The notes under the pieces: generated by a model
Told to the model about the DNA's origin: nothing
Seen by the model: only the letters and a program-made list of their open reading frames with translations
Databases searched by the model: none
Position numbers and translations under genes: made by a program
Part shown: piece by piece, positions 25,252 to 36,878 of the stretch
Numbering within the stretch: position 1 is the first letter of the stretch
How the letters are laid out: every line of letters starts with the position of its first letter
From: Ampullaceana balthica
Lineage: Eukaryota; Mollusca; Gastropoda; Lymnaeidae
Length of the DNA: 64,000 bases
Direction: 5' to 3'
Assembly: GCA_944989445.1 (NCBI GenBank)
Contig: CALYLW010000185.1
Location: 121,001-185,000, forward strand

Positions 25252-26600
25252 TATATGAGACAAAACATTCATATACAAATTGAAACTGTCATTTACACTT
25301 TGCTGCTAACCCAAGTTTGTGAACATGTAAGTTCAAATGTCCGAATAAAGTCTTCAAATACCGTACACCCCTGTGAAGTCAACAAGTCCCGAGCAACACC
25401 TATGTACAAAATACAACAACAACATCATCACCAATATTGGACCTCTGCAACATTCCTAAGGACCCACTACCATCTACCTCCACGCCACCATTTCTGCCTG
25501 TCCAGCGCCCCACCACATTACCAAACAACCCAAATCCCCCCACCCCCCACCCCCGAAAAGAAACATTCCCCATTACCACCATGCCCACAAATGCCCGTCC
25601 TCTGTTTAACTTTTGACTAAACAGATCTGAGAGTTAAGATACGTACGCCTCGTACACCCATTTGATACACCTAAAGACCTTCCCCCCCCCCACGCCCCCG
25701 GGATCTGGCACCCCTACCGCCCTCGAGCAGTGCCGGAGCTTGATGTTGTTCAGAGGACACGAGGCCTGCTGGCGTTTGTCTCGTCTGCCCCGTCATTCAC
25801 GCGAGCAATGCTTATTGGTGTCTCTTTGCCATGTCATCCGCCGCGAGCCGAGGAATGTCGAGTGTTGAAACGGAGGCGCACAGATGTGGTGATAAAGCGA
25901 GTGTGGACGGAGCAGTCATTAATAACAATCGGAGGCCTTTAAATAATGGAGCTACCTGTTCCAACGGACGCGAAGATGGCTTCTATCGTTCTAATTGGGT
26001 CGAAATTATCTTTAAAAATAATATTTAAATTTTTCACTTTTTTTTTAGTTCATTAAACTAAAAAGTAAAGCTTAAAATTTAAAAAGTAAAATAAAGTTTT
26101 AAAACTTAATACAATGATAAGGACAACTACACGACTAAGATAGTCATTCCAACTTTAAGTCTGGTCCGGATAAAACCGGGTTTAAGAATGACGTCATAAA
26201 ATACGTTGCCACCTAACAGCACACATTTCCCTGGTCTTTCCTTTAGTGTGTGTTAGTTAGTTAGTTAGCTACTTAGTTAATTTAGTTAATTATCTAGCTA
26301 GTTAGTTCAATAGCCAGTTAAATATATTTATTTATTTAGTTAGTTATATAGTGTGTTGGCTTGTTTGCTTTAAAGCAGACGTTGAGGTATAAAACACTAG
26401 GACAGACAGAGCAGACACCGTCACATCAATCACACTCTCTAAGATCTGAGAACAACTTTCTCTGTGACTGTAAACACATGTCTCACGACATCATTGTAAG
26501 ACACAAGATGTTTCATCTCAGTGGCTAGAGACAGCGGCGCAGACATGTTTCATTTTCGTCTGTTACCTCCCCAAACTAAGACTGGCACCACACTTTATGG
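25252..26600. other. unique sequence
   Basis: Includes a GC-rich, balanced-composition block at 25715-25995 with no stop-free frame bounded by splice sites, a candidate conserved non-coding element. TTAG repeats at 26250-26340 are a short degenerate tetranucleotide run. Confidence 0.4.
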
Positions 26601-26605
26601 TGCAC

Positions 26606-26812
26606 CGCAGTGCTGAGATGTGGTGCTGTGATGTGGTGCTGAGGTGTGGTGCTGAGATGTGGTGCTGAGGTGTGGTGCTGTGATGTGGTGCTGAGGTGTG
26701 GTGCTGAGGTGTGGTGCTGTGATGTGGTGCGTGATGTGTGCTGTGATGTCGTGCTGAGATGTGATGCTGAGATGTGGTGCTGAGATGGGTGCTGAGATGT
26801 GGTGATGAAAGG
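26606..26812. repeat. ~12-bp minisatellite
   Basis: About 17 copies of TGTGGTGCTGAG or TGTGGTGCTGTGA, with slips. Reverse open frames rich in H, S and T are artefacts. Confidence 0.9.
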
Positions 26813-27150
26813 GACCATAATAATGAGCCCAAGGTGTCAATGTGTGTGTGTGGGAGGGGGGGTTATGGCACTGGACTCCGATGGACGTCATATTAATATT
26901 TTAAAAAACACAAATTTTCATTAGTTTCCCTTTAACTGATGGGCTTTTGTGCTGGAGGGAGCAGTCATTTGAGGAACTCCATTAGAGTTTAGCCATGGGC
27001 GTCAGAAATCTATGGCACCCCAAAAATAGAGTGTTTGGTGTAAAAAGCCATCTATGGAAAAATGGCCTTTGTTGAAGGTAAACTATTGATATCAAGTAAC
27101 GGTGGTTCTAACAATCGTGTCTGTAACTTTAACATGAGCCTTGAACATAC
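26813..27150. other. intron sequence downstream of the SoxD exon (minus strand)
   Basis: Follows the donor GTATGT of the SoxD exon. Non-repetitive apart from a short TG run at 26840. An apparent reading-frame extension from the exon to 27052 is read-through into this intron. Confidence 0.6.
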
Positions 27151-27772
27151 CTGGTCCTTCTGCTTGCTCAAATTTTCTCGAATGTTCTGAAGGTGGTTGA
27201 TCATTTCGCTTATCTGCCGCTCCTTCTCGCTCAGAGTGGCCTCCCCGGCCAGCACGGCCTGAACCGTGTCCATGACCTTCGGGCTGTCCGAGGTCAAGGG
27301 CGTGTCGAGGACGGCGTCCGAGGCCTTGGAGTTGAGCCGCCGCAGGACGTTCTCCATGGATCGTTTCTGTGAGTTGAACAGACCCGATGGTCCTAGGATC
27401 GATGTGGACGAATGAGTCGAAGATTTCGTGGGGGAGTTGAGCGACGGCGACAGTTTGAGATCCGCTGTGTCCGACTCGGAGCCGGACTCGGGTCCGTCCT
27501 GTGACAGCGGGACCCTCGTCCTCGTCTCGCGATCCTGGGTGTCGATATCCACGTCTGCTGAGGTCAAGTCCTCGTCTGTGTCGTCATCAACTCTGTCGTC
27601 ATGGAGGTTGTCGTTGTTGTGGTCGGAGTGAATGTCCGGCTCCTCGTTGTCCACCTCTGTGTCCGAGTTGCCCGGGGAGCACGGGGCGTCCAGTCCGAGA
27701 GGCGAGTGGTTCTTCACCACGTCTTCCTTGGGTAATTTGGTCGGCGTATTCTTACGCTTTGAAGACATAGTC
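27151..27772 (-). CDS. SoxD (Sox5/6/13-type) transcription factor, first coding exon
   Basis: SoxD proteins are HMG-box factors that dimerise through coiled coils and bind AACAAT-type DNA in the nucleus. On the minus strand the exon opens after a T-rich acceptor (...TTGACAG) at 27772; ATG is at 27768. It reads 206 codons and ends in phase 0 with codon CAG at 27151, followed by donor GTATGT. Residues 1-5 MSSKR match the conserved SoxD start. Residues 31-76 are acidic and disordered; 138-147 (MENVLRRLNS) correspond to the SoxD 'DVVDTL' region; 178-204 (LSEKERQ...MINHLQ...RENL) match the first coiled-coil segment of Sox5/6/13. The glutamine-rich coiled coil and HMG box are not in the window. The assignment comes from motif recall; Sox5, 6 and 13 cannot be told apart and an invertebrate may have one gene only. 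The true start could be in an earlier exon. Confidence 0.85.
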
Positions 27773-28473
27773 CTGTCAACATGAAAAAAAAATATGATTA
27801 TTACATTTCAATCGAAATAAGAAATTTGACTGGAATTGTGAGAAGTTATTCAAGTTAACTAGGTAACTCATACACATACAACGAATGCTATTGGTAGAGA
27901 CCTAATATTTAAACTGCTGATCTTTTAAATCTCATACAAATATCTCATGACCATATTGGTTTCACATACTATTTGAAATCTCAGCCATAGTGACACTGAA
28001 ATTTGGCTAATTAAATTTGACATTAAGTTGACCTTCACCCCAGTTCATCATATTTAATTTAAGCCACCAGTTGCCTTGGAACTATTTCATTTCAAGCGAT
28101 TAGCTGGCAATTTGTTGCACAATGAATACTTGTCTCGTGGGCCTAAGAATATGTAGGCGCATGCGCAATAGTGCACGTTCGCACGGTGCTATGACTCACG
28201 TCTGCATGGAGACCCATTCATGAGATTCACGCATTCTCTCGGCGTCAAAGAGAATGCTGCCTCAGACCACATAAAAACTGGTTACTTTCTCCCGCCAGTC
28301 GGCCACTTGAACAATGTCCATTTGTCCACCCCTCCCCGATCTTCCACTTGGTTATCGCAGGCCGTGACGACAGGCTCGTAAAGGAAGAAACATGGCAACC
28401 AGGGACTCTCAAACCGTAATCAAAGTTGCACGTCAGAAATTAAACGAGAACTAATAACTGATATGAAGGGAGT
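27773..28473. other. intron or 5' region upstream of the SoxD exon
   Basis: Balanced, repeat-free sequence. It holds an NRF1-type palindrome GCGCATGCGC at 28157-28166 and, on the minus strand, a donor-like CAGAC/GTGAGT at 28199/28198. A 5' non-coding exon could end there, but no matching start is demonstrable. Confidence 0.4.
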
Positions 28474-28924
28474 GGTTTACTTTGACAAGTTGAGCTCTGG
28501 GATATAATGGGGCGTGTCGGTTTACTTTGACAAGTTGAACTCTGGGATATAATGGGGCGTGTCGGTTTACTTTGACAAGTTGAACTCTGGGATATAATGG
28601 GGCGTGTCGGTTTACTTTGACAAGTTGAACTCTGGGATATAATGGGGCGTGTCGGTTTACTTTGACAAGTTGAACTCTGGGATATAATGGGGCGTGTCGG
28701 TTTACTTTGACAAGTTGAACTCTGGGATATAATTGGGGCGTGTCGGTTTACTTTGACAAGTTGAACTCTGGGATATAATGGGGCGTGTCGGTTTACTTTG
28801 ACAAGTTGAACTCTGGCATATAATGGGGCGTGTCGGTTTACTTTGACAAGTTGAACTCTGGGATATAATGGGGCGTGTCGGTTTACTTTGACAAGTTGAA
28901 CTCTGGGATATAATGGGGCGTGTC
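28474..28924. repeat. 45-bp minisatellite, near-identical copies
   Basis: Ten copies of a 45-bp unit containing TTTACTTTGACAAGTTGAAC and ATATAATGGGGCGTGT. Only single changes are seen (an extra T at about 28734; GGCATATA near 28817). The period is divisible by three, giving a repetitive reverse frame. It lies 0.7 kb upstream of the SoxD exon. Confidence 0.95.
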
Positions 28925-31115
28925 ACATCTCACAACTCACAACGTGATGTTACTATTTTTGGACATGACTTTTGTAAAACAGAGTTTCCCAACAAACAAT
29001 AGTCATATATACATAAATAAATGTATTGGACAGAGAGAGGGGGAGGGGGAGAGAGGGGGGGGTAACATACGATAACTAAATGGTGAGTGTACATTGTATC
29101 AAGTTTTTATCTTGATCAAATCAACGTAGAAGTAACGGGGGGGGGGTATTTGATGAACATCTTGATGAAATTTGTCCCTCTGAATACCCCGGATGTTTCT
29201 TTAAATAGAATTTCACTATGAAATATCAGTCTGTGGAAATGTCACTCCGAAGGTTGCAAGAAAAAACTCAATCCTTACAAAAATTACTTTACAACCCTTG
29301 AAAACCATTCAAACAAACAAATAAAAAAAATTAAAAACTTGACTGCAGAACCAAACCACATAAAAGCATCGCAACAAACAGGTCCACGTTGATATAAAGG
29401 TATGAGAGTCAGGTATAATGACACAGGTCAGTTTTAAAATCGGAATAGCCTAGACACGTGAGACTCACTGATGCCAGTCATGGTGCGAACACTTGGAACC
29501 ACATAGCACGGGTGTGCACACATTTACCGTATATACTCAGTTGAGATAATATCCACGCTGTATTTTTTCTTTAATAAAAACAAAAAATACAAACAAACGA
29601 ACAAAACCAACTCTAAGCTTCCAGGCCTTGTGTGTGTGTGTGTGTTAGGACAACGGGCAGTCTGTAGACAGAGGGATGAACCCAGCACGTGGAACTGGTG
29701 GCTGTGCGGCACTGCACGTACGGAAGCCGGGCTCGAAGTCCGCCAAATAAAGTTGATGAGTGGCGCAAATATGCGCGTGTTTAAATGGTGGGGGTGGGGT
29801 GAGAGAGAATTGGAAGGGGGGGGTGAATGACCTCCCTTTTCGTGGGTTTTAAGTTGTATGAATACTTGCTTTATTTAAATACCGGATAAAGTAAACATTT
29901 TATTTAAAAAGTGAAATGACTTAAATATTTCATTGGCTTCTTAGAAACGAATGGAATTTATTAGACATGTCATCAACAATTTAAGAAACGTCAGCAAGAT
30001 AATGCGTACATCAGCCATTAGAAAATATCATTCTAAAGACATAAATAATGTAACGAAGTCTTCATAAGGCAGTTACATCATGTTCAGCTACATAGCTTCT
30101 TAATTTTCGAGTACGCTGATCACAACATTGAATTAATTGTTGCGGGGAAATGTTTACTATACTTTTCAAATTATTTCTTAACACGCTTTTTTCCTGCAAA
30201 ATTCAGCGTTCACAATACCAGAAAACATTTACTCATAAATCTGATTATTTGCGTCCAGTCGATGTGTAGTCAACAATTCGATTTGTTATCGAAAATTCGA
30301 TGACTAAGATGAAACATTTCATGGGATAATAATAGAGTTTTATTCCAAAAGTAGCACTAATTTTAAGAGGTTAGATGTTAGAGCTACGCCGACCCTGAGC
30401 TAAGACCAGCCACTTCATTTACTTTCAGAGACGTCTAATTTAAGTAGGACAACAAAGACGTTAGACAAGACGCAGATGCCCATCTCCTGCAATGACGTCA
30501 CGAATTGTAGATATCAAGTAAAAACAAGATTAAAAAGGAAAAGTTAAAATAAAAACGAGCCCATTAGTGAGTGATCTGGCTGTCAGCGAGGTTACGGCCC
30601 CACTTCAACAACTCACACAGGAGCTATTTATTCCTGGCAGTCGGAGTTTATCAAAGCGGTGCCGACACACGGAGTGCGTCCAAGGAATATTACCCTCGAT
30701 ACCGGCTCGTGTTCGGACTTGGACCCGGTCGCTGGATTGTGAGCTCGTGACTTTTGGCGGCATTCGTAGCACGTGGTCTGTCACATTCGTGGTCAAATCC
30801 ACATACGGTATAAATCACAAGTCGGGATCAATCTAAAGTTGGGACAAGTTTTGGCGGCAAGTTATTTATCTGAATCTTAATTTATGAATGAACTGCGTGA
30901 GTTTCTTGTTTACGTCTTGTGTACATTCAAACTTCAAATGAAAATGGTTTCACATTATGCACAATTTTAATATTTAATTTTCATGAGCGAATTATTACAA
31001 AAATGTTCACATTATATGATCACATCAACATACGTCATACGTCCTGTAGTATAACAACCTTCACCCCCACCCCCCCCCTTCTTTCTCACCCAATTTTCGC
31101 TCATCTTTACAGTCG
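28925..31115. other. unique sequence, 2.2 kb
   Basis: AT-rich DNA with a G-rich run at 29037-29062 and a TG run at 29630. A lone CCGTATATACTC at about 29527 resembles the terminus of the TA-flanked transposon and may be a fragment. The 29900-30900 part is free of simple repeats but shows no exon. Confidence 0.4.
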
Positions 31116-31300
31116 GTCCCTACAACAACAACAACAACAACAAACACTGGTATAATGGCGATGGTCAACGAGATAATAGGCCGTAACAACAGCAACAACA
31201 ACAAACACTGGTATGATGGTGATGGTCAAACGAGATAATAGGCCGTAACAACAGCAACAACAACAAACACTGGTATGATGGTGATGGTCGAACGAGATAC
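31116..31300. repeat. ~68-bp tandem repeat, 2.5 copies
   Basis: Core AACACTGGTATGATGGTGAT, plus GAGATAATAGGCCGTAACAA and a CAA trinucleotide run. Confidence 0.85.
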
Positions 31301-31682
31301 GAGGTACCTAGGAGAACCTGGCGAGAAATGAAGCAGAAAGATGCGGCAACTGTGAAATAAACACTCCGCGGTTTTCATGGAAACACTAAATATTGTTCTC
31401 AGAGATAACTCTGCGTTTCCTTGGATGTCGAGTTATCAGCCCTTACCCCAAAAATGACGTGGTCTCGGGCCGTATGTCTGTCTGTTAATCTTGTAAAATG
31501 ACTTGGAAATAATGATGTATCCCTGGCTCTGTCACGGCCTTAACCTTTACGATACGCCACCACCTCCCCCCTCTACCGTCCCGTCCTTTAACTTTTCCTT
31601 TACAACCCTTTTCATTCCCTTCAACCCTTACCTTGCCTTAGCCACGACCCAACTCCTTATGTCAGCTCCTTTGGTAAGTCGT
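31301..31682. other. unique sequence
   Basis: Mixed composition, C-rich near 31560. No supported gene. Confidence 0.4.
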
Positions 31683-31786
31683 CCACTTCCTCTTAGCTTC
31701 TCACTCCCTCTCTCTCTCCCTCTCCCTTCTTCTCTCTCTCTCTCTCTCTCTCCCTCTCCCTTCTTCTCTCTCTCTCTCTCTCTCAT
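31683..31786. repeat. (CT)n-rich microsatellite
   Basis: TCTCTC runs punctuated by CCCTCTCCCTTCT, which itself occurs twice. Confidence 0.9.
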
Positions 31787-31814
31787 TCTCGAACCTTCCT
31801 TTTCGATACCCATT

Positions 31815-31985
31815 TGATGGATGGATGGATGGATGGATGGATGGATGGATGGATGGATGGATGGATGGATGGATGGATGGATGGATAGATGGGTGGATGG
31901 ATGGATGGATGGGTGGATGGATGGATGGATGGATGAATGGATGGATGGATAGATGGATTGATGGATGGATGGATGGATGAATGGA
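31815..31985. repeat. (GATG)n tetranucleotide repeat
   Basis: About 40 tetranucleotides, with GATA and GGTG interruptions in the second half. Confidence 0.95.
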
Positions 31986-32187
31986 TAGACAGACAGGTCA
32001 ACAGAAGATCAGACAGATTGACAGACATACTTACATATGGAGAGACAGACATACGTAAAAAGATGCAGAGACTGATGAAAAGAAAGGATAAGAAGTTCGT
32101 GTATTTGAAACAACTTCATTTCTTTGGCCAAATCCACAAGTGTGGATGTAGCACACTTCTCTCCAGCCATCGACAGCTGCTATAATA
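31986..32187. other. unique sequence
   Basis: Starts with degenerate ACAGAC motifs from the adjacent tetranucleotide repeat; otherwise nothing recognised. Confidence 0.4.
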
Positions 32188-32195
32188 GAATAGAT

Positions 32196-32412
32196 AAGGG
32201 GTGGTCACACTTTTTAGGGCGAGGGCCGCATTTGCAAGAAATGAAAAATCAAGGGGCCGCACCTAACCAAAATTTAGCCTTGATTCAAGTACAAACATCC
32301 ATCTTTAACATACATTTATTGAATTTTTCGATATTACCGCAGGCTTTCGCGGGCCGCAAAAAACTCCGTAGCGGGCCGCATGCGGCCCGAGGGCCGTAGT
32401 TTGCCCACCCTG
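32196..32412. mobile_element. hAT-type non-autonomous element (217 bp)
   Basis: The ends are imperfect inverted repeats (AAGGGGTGGTCACACTTTTT at left; the complement of the right end reads CAGGGTGGGCAAACTACGGC). GC-rich GGGCCGCA motifs recur in inverted orientation near both ends. It is flanked by GAATAGAT (32188-32195) and GACTAGAT (32413-32420), 7 of 8 bases matching, as expected of the 8-bp hAT target duplication. No coding capacity. Confidence 0.8.
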
Positions 32413-32420
32413 GACTAGAT

Positions 32421-32605
32421 ATTTGAACTGTGTTCAACACTAGAGCTAATACTTGAGGTGGTATTGTCGGTTTCGATTCCTTCCCTTGAAAGGTCACCAA
32501 AGGTGAGTACTACTGGTGACGTCAGACACAAGAAAATCTTAAGTCCCGCTCTCTTCCTCACCGCCCCCCCCAACAAAAAATCACTTGAAAGATATCCCAT
32601 ACACA
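32421..32605. other. unique sequence
   Basis: Short spacer with one GTGAGT donor-like site at about 32502 and no matching acceptor. Confidence 0.3.
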
Positions 32606-32714
32606 ATAACAACATACAACACAACACAACATACAACACAACACAACATACAACACAACACAACATACAACACTACACAACATACAACACAACACACAAC
32701 ACAACACAACACAA
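32606..32714. repeat. 17-bp ACA-rich repeat
   Basis: About six copies of ACATACAACACAACACA with indels. Confidence 0.85.
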
Positions 32715-34112
32715 TTCCTTGAGATCATCGTCAGTACAACATGCACGAAGTCACCCGGAGATAAAGGTCTACGTCCTGGAAGGGGGTGATGGGGGGAGTG
32801 CAGCAAATAAAGCCAGCACCCCCACCCCACCCCACCCCACCCCCACCCCAGCCAGCAAGTGGCTTATTATAGTTGAAATGTGTAAATATTATAAGGACAT
32901 TAGCGTGCCGTCTAACGCCTCCTATTGGTCTGTGTTTATCATTCGCAACTTCGTCAAGATAGAAATTTTATTTTCGAAATTACGACCTGCTGGGGTCAGA
33001 GGGTACGGAGGCACGCATGCGCACGGCCTCGCAGTGGGAAAATGACGTAGGCAGCCCAATGAATGAGATGAATAAAATAGATAAAACAAACCAATGAAGA
33101 TATTTGATTGGACAAGAGGCTCACGTGACAGATTGTGAATTATAATTACGGAAGATACAGAGAAGCTCTTCTTTTTTTTTAATAATAAATTCCCCAGAGT
33201 ATAGAGTTCTGAATGGAGTAAATAAATATTTTTAAAGTTCTTATAAATAAATGAATTTATATGGGTTAGTTTTTGTAGGAATAAGTGTAGTACACAATAA
33301 TAGTATGCCTAGAAGGAGCGCCCGCAATAGATGTGATAAGATAAGATGAGCATTTATCAATGTAAGCACCTATCCAGGCGGTAGCCATCCAGATGCTGAC
33401 GTAACAAAAACATCTGACACATTCAAAGCAATGGGACCACAGTAAAGTAGGGGCCCCGAAAAGGCAAATGCTCACAATAAAGCAGGGGCCCAAGTAAGTA
33501 GGGGCCCTCCGGAGTTAATGCGGACATGTAGCCCCCCTCCTCCCTTTTACCGTCCCCAACCCGGAATCTACCATGCATCAACGAGTTCCCATTGTTTTAT
33601 GACACAGCAGAAACACACACACGAACAAACAAACAAACAAACTCACGCACGAACAAACATACGCTCACACTTGGAAAGTAAGATAACTCTCGTTTTAAAA
33701 ATGGTAACATTTCAATCTACCCCCACCCCCCCTCAATCTACCGTAAACTCTCTACCCACCCCCACCCCTTTCTGTAATTAAAGCAGTTTTGTAACGGGTG
33801 TTTGAGGCGAGAGGTCAGTCTTATCAAATATTTGTTTAAACTTATGACGATCATAAAGATGTAGGAATGACAATGTCAAGAACAGCCTGTCATCTGCGCC
33901 AGATACACGCGAGTCTGTCATCTAGACAGAGATATACAAGCCATTATCTGTTGGACGAGCACCGGGCGAGGGAGGAAATTACGCAAAGACACGATGGAGT
34001 GTAATCAGGCAAATGATAAAAGTACATTAAAATACGTTTAAAAAGTTTATGCTGTAACGGGCGGCTCTGAGAGTACGATTGTGGGTGATCCGCACAATTC
34101 TTCCATTCGTTA
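32715..34112. other. unique sequence
   Basis: Contains CACCC runs at 32818-32850, an NRF1-like GCATGCGCAC at about 33015 and, at 33430-33500, several AGGGGCCC motifs that may be the decayed end of a hAT-like element. No gene supported. Confidence 0.4.
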
Positions 34113-34114
34113 TA

Positions 34115-35153
34115 CAGTGGCACTTCTCATAATGAGTTTAATTCTATGGCGGATTAAGGGGGGTGCTGATTGGGATAAAGCCAGGTGCCCCCAATGATTT
34201 AAGGGCACCAAGCTTATTATTTTCTATAATAAAGGTGGCTGGACCGGGCCCCATGTGGAATTGCAGCCAGGAGCCCCGTGCAGTCTTGATCCGCCCCTGG
34301 TTTAATTCGTTCCTGAGTCTTACTCGTTTAGCGAAACACTCGTTATACGAAACACCTTTCCCCACACAAATCGATGTCAAATACGAGAATCCGTTCCATA
34401 CTGAAAAAAATACTAATTTTTCAACAATAAAAAAAAATTAACATTTATTCAAATAAAATTACTTATGAATTGTTCAAGAGTGAAACAACTAACAACTAAC
34501 AACTAGAATACAATTTAGATTTGAAACAAAAAACGTAAACAAAAATATGAATTTATGAAAAATAATTATTTTTTTTAAAATAGAAAACTGTCCAATGACA
34601 TAATTTTTTTGCCGACGCTTCAAAATTAAAAGAAAATGTGACGTAACCGCTTCACAGACATTCTTCGAAGCATCCATCTCCTTAATTGTTCTTGAGAATA
34701 GTGCAGATCGTTGATGTTGGCCGATTGAAGTTGCGTGCTAGATTAGCCACCTTGTTCTCACTTTTCAATGGTTTTACGTTTCATTTCAACAGTTCATTTT
34801 TTTCTCTCTCTCTTATGATTGTCTTCTTGTGTTTGTTTGTTTTTTGTTTTGTTTTATTAAAAGAAAATTTAGCACAAGTTACTACACTTTGCACATACAC
34901 AAATTACGAATACAGTCTGAATTCAAAATTTGTAAAAACGGTTGATCACACACGCAAATAATAAACTAACAGACCGAGACACAGAATAATACATGAAGGG
35001 CCGACTCACTAATGAATTTCCAGGAAAAAGGGACTTTCCCTTTCTGCGTCACTCGTTATGCGAATCTTCGCTCGTTAACTTTTCCCCCCAAAAAAGTTTG
35101 CTCATTGTGCAAAAATCTCGTTATGAGAGGTGCTCGTTATGAGAGGTTGACTG
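34115..35153. mobile_element. pogo/Tigger-like non-autonomous DNA transposon (1039 bp, including a nested MITE)
   Basis: The left end is CAGTGGCACTTCTCATAATG; the complement of the right end is CAGTCAACCTCTCATAACGA. Both are flanked by TA (34113-34114, 35154-35155). Subterminal CTCGTTATGAGAGG-type motifs recur several times near each end, as is usual for pogo-group termini. The interior is AT-rich with no transposase frame. It is interrupted by a 156-bp hAT-type MITE at 34144-34299, so it is older than that insertion. Confidence 0.8.
34144..34299. mobile_element. 156-bp hAT-type MITE nested in the pogo-like element
   Basis: The left end CTATGGCGGATTAAG pairs 11 of 15 with the complement of the right end, CAGGGGCGGATCAAG. 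It is flanked by exact 8-bp copies GTTTAATT at 34136-34143 and 34300-34307. Removing element plus one copy restores a continuous host sequence. Open frames through it are chance. Confidence 0.9.
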
Positions 35154-35155
35154 TA

Positions 35156-35544
35156 GCACACAAGTGGTTTTTGTTTACACTTTTGGCAGTTGGGAACTTT
35201 TTAATGTAGACGTGTGGCTTTATTTTACGCAGGTACACACTTAACAAACCAAGTGTAGGACTATAGCAGAACAGTTTTAATTCATCAACAATAATAGCAC
35301 GCTTTTTCTACTTTCTTCACTGCGTAGACAGTCACTCTGACGCGTCACTTCCTTTTCTACTATTTAGTGCATCTCGGTGCGGTGCGAAAAGTGCGGCTGT
35401 TCACACTACCATATAAAGAATAATTATTTCGTCATTTTGCGACAAGGAAATTCAGCCTTTGCCTAGCATCACGTGTTTCAAAACGAAACCTACAAGTTAC
35501 AGTTAATATTGTGAACTCTGAACTTCGTGTCCCAACAAAGTGAA
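35156..35544. other. unique sequence
   Basis: AT-rich DNA after the pogo-like element. No gene seen. Confidence 0.4.
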
Positions 35545-35790
35545 TGTCATTATAGGTTGTATGTACATCAGCACTGAGTGCTGTACATCTGTACTGAGTG
35601 TTGCACATGTGTACCGAGTGATGTGCATCTATACTGAGTGATGTATATCAGCACTGAGTGATGTAATTCGGTACTTCTGAGCTATACATCTGTACTGAGT
35701 GCTGTACATCTCTACTGAATGCTGTACATCTGTACTGAGTGCTGTATATCCTTACTTGTTGCTGTACATCCGTACTGAGTGCTGTACATT
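35545..35790. repeat. ~20-bp degenerate minisatellite
   Basis: About 12 diverged copies around TACTGAGTGCTGTACATCTG. Confidence 0.85.
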
Positions 35791-35825
35791 TATTGATAGT
35801 GTACGGACCCAATATGTCCTGTGCC

Positions 35826-36398
35826 ATGACCACACCAACAGTGAGAGAGTGACCACACCAACAGTGAGAGAGTGACCACACCAACAGTGAGAGAGTGACC
35901 ACACCAACAGTGAGAGAGTGACCACACCAACAGTGAGAGAGTGACCACACCAACAGTGAGAGAGAGACCACACCAACAGTGAGAGAGCGACCACACCAAC
36001 AGTGAGAGAGTGACCACACCAACAGTGAGGTCATGACCACACCAACAGTGAGAGAGTGACCACACCAACAGTGAGAGAATGACCACACCAACAGTGAGAG
36101 AGTGACCACACCAACAGTGAGAGAGTGACCAAACCATCAGTGAGAGAGTGGCCACACCAACAGTGAGAGAGTGACCACACCAACAGTGAGAGAGTGACCA
36201 CACCAACAGTGAGAGAGTGACCACACCAACAGTGAGAGAGTGACCACACCAACAGTGAGAGAGTGACCACACCAACAGTGAGAGAGTGACCACACCAACA
36301 GTGAGATTGACCACACCAACAGTGAGAGAGTGACCACACCAACAGTGAGAGAGTGACCACGCCAACGGTGAGAGAGTGACCACACTAACGGTGAGAGA
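35826..36398. repeat. 23-bp minisatellite
   Basis: About 25 copies containing TGACCACACCAACAGTGAGA followed by GAG, with single truncated units (near 36029 and 36305). Because 23 is not a multiple of three, reverse frames cycle through all phases and remain open. Confidence 0.95.
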
Positions 36399-36878
36399 GG
36401 GGCGAGAAGGTATGCAATGAGTATATATTTATTTTTGTACAATAGTACACCGGTAGGGGGAAGGGCATTGATTCATATGGACGGGGGTCAAAGGTTAATT
36501 TTAGGAAAGTGAGGAGTGAGGGCACATCCTGTAATCACCATATCTCTACTCCCTGTTTCTACACTCTCTCACTCACTCTCTGTCACACACGCGCGTACAC
36601 ACACACACACACACACTCGGGCACCGAGTCTGCCCACATAAGCCAATGGTAATAATAAAACAGAAGATATAGATAAACTAAATATATCATGAGCTCAACT
36701 CCCCCTGGGGCGCCATAAATTTATTAACCCTGGGGGAGACGGGTCCGTTATCGTGAGACTGGGTCTCCACGTCCGGTACTCGCGTGGTATCGTGCAAGAT
36801 GACGGAGGCGTCACCGAGGGCTGATAGGCCGCCCCGTGATGTAGTGGTACACAGATTGTAATTAGTAGAATACACGCA
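36399..36878. other. unique sequence with a hairpin
   Basis: A (CA)n run lies at 36595-36616. At 36700-36740, CTCCCCCTGGG and CCCTGGGGGAG form an 11-bp inverted repeat around a loop of about 20 bases. No gene supported. Confidence 0.45.

Noticed and set aside
27052..27150. Continuation of the SoxD frame beyond residue 206
   Set aside because: A consensus donor GTATGT follows codon 206 and the downstream residues lose SoxD character; this is intron read-through.
27428..27770. Plus-strand open frames opposite the SoxD exon
   Set aside because: Shadow frames of the GC-rich minus-strand exon.
36690..36860. Possible LTR retroelement primer-binding site (TGGCGCCCC on the minus strand)
   Set aside because: No LTR pair, no TG/CA borders and no gag-pol; the sequence is better explained as a local hairpin.
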